Origin: Eledone cirrhosa
Taxonomy: Eukaryota > Mollusca > Cephalopoda > Octopoda > Eledonidae
Direction: 5' to 3'
Assembly (NCBI GenBank): GCA_964016885.1
Contig: OZ024742.1
Location: 8,971,662-9,035,661, forward strand
DNA length: 64,000 bases
This document shows, in pieces, positions 61,264 through 64,000 of the stretch (position 1 is the stretch's first letter; each line of letters opens with the position of its first letter). The position numbers were made by a program, and so were the translations under genes. The notes beneath the pieces were generated by a model, which saw nothing but the letters and a program-made list of their open reading frames with translations, did no database searches and was not told where the DNA came from.

Positions 61264-64000
61264 TTGGCTAGAGTATCACATACATATAGAGAGAGACATC
61301 ACAGTATTGGTTACAGTATCACATATATATTGAGACAGACAACACAGTATTGGCTAGAGTATCACATACATATAGAGACATACATCACAGTATTGGCTAC
61401 AGTATCACATATATATAGAGACAGACAACACAGTATTGGCTACAGTATGACATATATATAGAGACAGACAACACTGTATTGGCTACAGTATCACATATAT
61501 ATAGAGACAGACAACACAGTATTGGCTAGAGTATCACATATATATAGAGACAGACAACACAGTATTGGCTACACTATCACATATATATAGAGAGTGACAA
61601 CAGAGTATTGGCTACAGTATCACATATATATAGAGACAGACAACACAGTATTGGCTAGAGTATCACATATATATAGAGACAGACAACACAGTATTTGCTA
61701 CAGTATCTCATATATATATAGAGACAGACAACACAGTATTGGCTAGAGTATCACATATATATAGAGACAGACAACACAGTATTGGCTACAGTATCTCCTA
61801 TATATAGAGACAGACAACACAGTATTGGCTAGAGTATAACATATATATAGAGCCAGACAACACAGTATTGGCTAGATTATAACATATATATAGAGCCAGA
61901 CAACACAGTATTGGCTAGAGTATAACATATATATAGAGCCAGACAACACAGTATTGGCTACAGTATCACATATATATAGAGACAGACAACACAGTATTGG
62001 CTACAGTATCACATATATATAGAGACAGACAACACAGTATTGGCTACAGTATAACATATATATAGAGACAGACAACACAGTATTGGCTACAGTATCTCAT
62101 ATATATAGAGACAGACAACACAGTATTGGCTACAGTATCACATATAGATAGAGACAGACAACACAGTATTGGCTAGAGTATCACATATATATAGAGACAG
62201 ACAACACAGTATTGGCTACAGTATCACATATATATAGAGACAGACAACTCAGTATTGGCTACAGTATCACATATATATAGAGACAGACAACACAGTATTG
62301 GCTACAGTATCTCATATATATAGAGACAGACAACACAGTATTGGCTAGAGTATCACATATATATAGAGACAGACAACACAGTATTGGCTACAGTATCACA
62401 TATATATAGAGACAGACAACACAGTATTGGCTACAGTATCACATATATATAGAGACAGACAACACACTATTGGCTACAGTATCACATATATATAGAGACA
62501 GACAACACAATATTGGCTACAGTATCACATATATATAGAGACAGACAACACAGTATTGGCTACAGTATCACATGTATATAGAGACAGACAACACAGTATT
62601 GGCTACATTATCACATATATATAGAGACAGACAACACAGTATTGGCTACAGTATCACATATATATAGAGACAGACAACAGAGTATTGGTTACAGTATCAC
62701 ATATATATATAGACAGACAACACAGTATTGGCTACAGTATCACATATATATAGAGACAGACAACACAGTATTGGCTACAGTATCACATATATATAGAGAC
62801 AGACAACACAGTATTGGCTACAGTATCACATATATATAGAAACAGACAACACAGTATTGGCTAGAGTATAGCATATATATAGAGCCAGACAACACAGTAT
62901 TGGCTACAGTATCACATATATATAGAGACAGACAACACAGTATTGGCTAGAGTATAACATATATATAGAGACAGACAACAGAGTATTGGATAGAGTATAA
63001 CATATATATAGAGACATACAACACAGTATTGGCTAGATTATAACATATATATAGCGACAGACATCACAGTATTGGCTACAGTACCACATATATATAGAGA
63101 CAGACAACACAGTATTGGCTACATTATCACATATATATAGAGACAGACAACACAGTATTGGCTAGAGTATCACATATATATAGAGCCAGACAACACAGTA
63201 TTGGCTAGAGTATCACATATATATAGAGACAGACAACACAGTATTGGCTAGAGTATAACATATATATAGAGACAGACAACACAGTATTGGCTACAGTATC
63301 ACATATATATAGAGACAGACAACACAGTATTGGCTAGAGTATCACATATATATAGAGCCAGACAACACAGTATTGGCTAAAGTATCACATATATATAGAG
63401 CCAGACAACACAGTATTGGCTAGAGTATCACATATATATAGAGACAGACAACACAGTATTGGCTAGAGTATAACATATATATAGAGACAGACAACACAGT
63501 ATTGGCTACAGTATCACATATATATAGAGACAGACAACACAGTATTGGCTAGAGTATAACATATATATAGAGACAGACAACACAGTATTGGCTACAGTAT
63601 CACATATATATAGAGACAGACAACACAGTATTGGCTAGAGTATAACATATATATAGAGACAGACAACACAGTATTGGATAGAGTATAACATATATATAGA
63701 GACAGACAACACAGTATTGGCTAGATTATAACATATATATAGCGACAGACATCACAGTATTGGCTACAGTATCACATATATATAGAGACAGACAACACAT
63801 TATTGGCTACATTATCACATATATATAGAGACAGACAACACAGTATTGGCTAGAGTATCACATATATATAGAGCCAGACAACACAGTATTGGCTAGAGTA
63901 TCACATATATATAGAGACAGACAACACAGTATTGGCTACAGTATCACATATATATAGAGACAGACAACACAGTATTGGCTAGAGTATCACATATATATAG
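61264..64000 (+). repeat. Unit Q4 with extension, running off the right edge
   Basis: Matches 49472-52208 at offset 11792: TATAGATA 50351/62143, GAGTATAGC 51072/62864, GCGACAG 51262/63054 and the next GATTATAAC monomer 51950/63742. Private changes here include TAGAAACAG (about 62838), GAGACATACA (about 63011), GTACCACAT (about 63081) and CACATTATT (about 63797). Confidence 0.85.

Larger units (their letters stand above)
1143..64000 (+). repeat. 43-bp satellite array (megabase-type tandem repeat, continues past right edge)
   Basis: A clean reference monomer is 1179-1221. Each monomer has ACAGTATCAC, a TA run of about 9 bases, AGACAGACAA, then CACAGTATTGGCT. It is 28/43 A+T, has no CG dinucleotide, and contains ACAGTAT twice (bases 1-7 and 32-38). 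All copies seen are in the same orientation. Recurrent variant positions, numbered from that start, are 2 (C to G), 8 (C to A), 9 (A to T), 13 (A to G), 14 and 18 (T to C), 19 (A to T), 23 (A to C), 30 and 32 (A to T), 33 (C to G), 34 (A to G) and 42 (C to T). About 1,460 monomers fit in the window. Because 43 is not divisible by 3, any frame cycles through a 43-codon peptide period; a TAG in the TATATATAG motif normally closes it once per 129 bp. The array is therefore noncoding. I do not recognise the monomer as a named satellite family. Confidence 0.98.

Noticed and set aside
1143..64000. CRISPR array
   Set aside because: The 43-bp units are directly abutted with no unique spacers between conserved repeats, no leader and no cas genes; this is a satellite.
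1143..64000. CENP-B box or telomere repeat within the monomer
   Set aside because: The monomer has no TTCG...CGGG pattern and no TTAGGG-like run; nothing ties it to a named centromere or telomere motif.
1143..64000. Hairpin-forming inverted repeats or tRNA-like structure in the monomer
   Set aside because: ACAGTAT occurs twice but in direct orientation. Only the short TA run is self-complementary, and no tRNA arms are visible.

Overview
This window is almost entirely one eukaryotic satellite array. A 43-bp monomer starts abruptly at position 1143 and runs head to tail, always in the same orientation, to the last base (64000). That is about 62.9 kb, or roughly 1,460 monomers, and the array continues beyond the window. 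No cellular gene, RNA gene, CRISPR array or bacterial operon is visible. The short open frames inside the array are periodic translations of the satellite and are not genes.

The only protein-coding signal lies in the first 0.5 kb, on the minus strand. It is a broken reverse transcriptase whose motifs look like those of a Penelope-like retroelement (SLYTTVP, GLPMGSSLS, RYVDY, LLDF). It carries a frameshift, a nonsense codon and changed catalytic residues. A CA-rich simple-sequence stretch (about 660-890) and about 250 bp of AT-rich unassigned DNA separate it from the array. A retroelement relic, CA-rich microsatellite and a very large AT-rich satellite point to a metazoan nuclear genome. An invertebrate such as a mollusc or other lophotrochozoan is my guess, but the sequence does not prove it.

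The array is layered. From 1143 to about 7.07 kb monomers mostly differ by scattered single substitutions, with short 129-bp (three-monomer) periodicities. About 7.07-16.6 kb is a nest of 2-3 kb blocks copied at offsets of 1892, 2924/2881 and 4729/4730 bp. About 16.6-25.4 kb is a mixed zone with smaller duplications. About 25.4-31.9 kb holds copies at offsets 2455, 1552, 1726 and 1077 bp, and 33.3-38 kb holds a 2455/2457-bp duplication. From 38.4 kb to the end the array has a true higher-order structure: two unit types of about 1.8 kb (here called P and Q), each 42-43 monomers, often in P-Q pairs of 3659 bp. A large block (about 48.2-52.2 kb) recurs at 60.0-64.0 kb at an offset of exactly 11792 bp with only a few base differences.

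The picture is of repeated, recent unequal exchange or segmental amplification on the right, and older, individually mutated monomers next to the unique flank on the left. Functional roles (centromeric, subtelomeric, sex-chromosome or heterochromatic) cannot be decided from sequence alone. Block edges below are approximate (within about one to three monomers) because they were read by eye.
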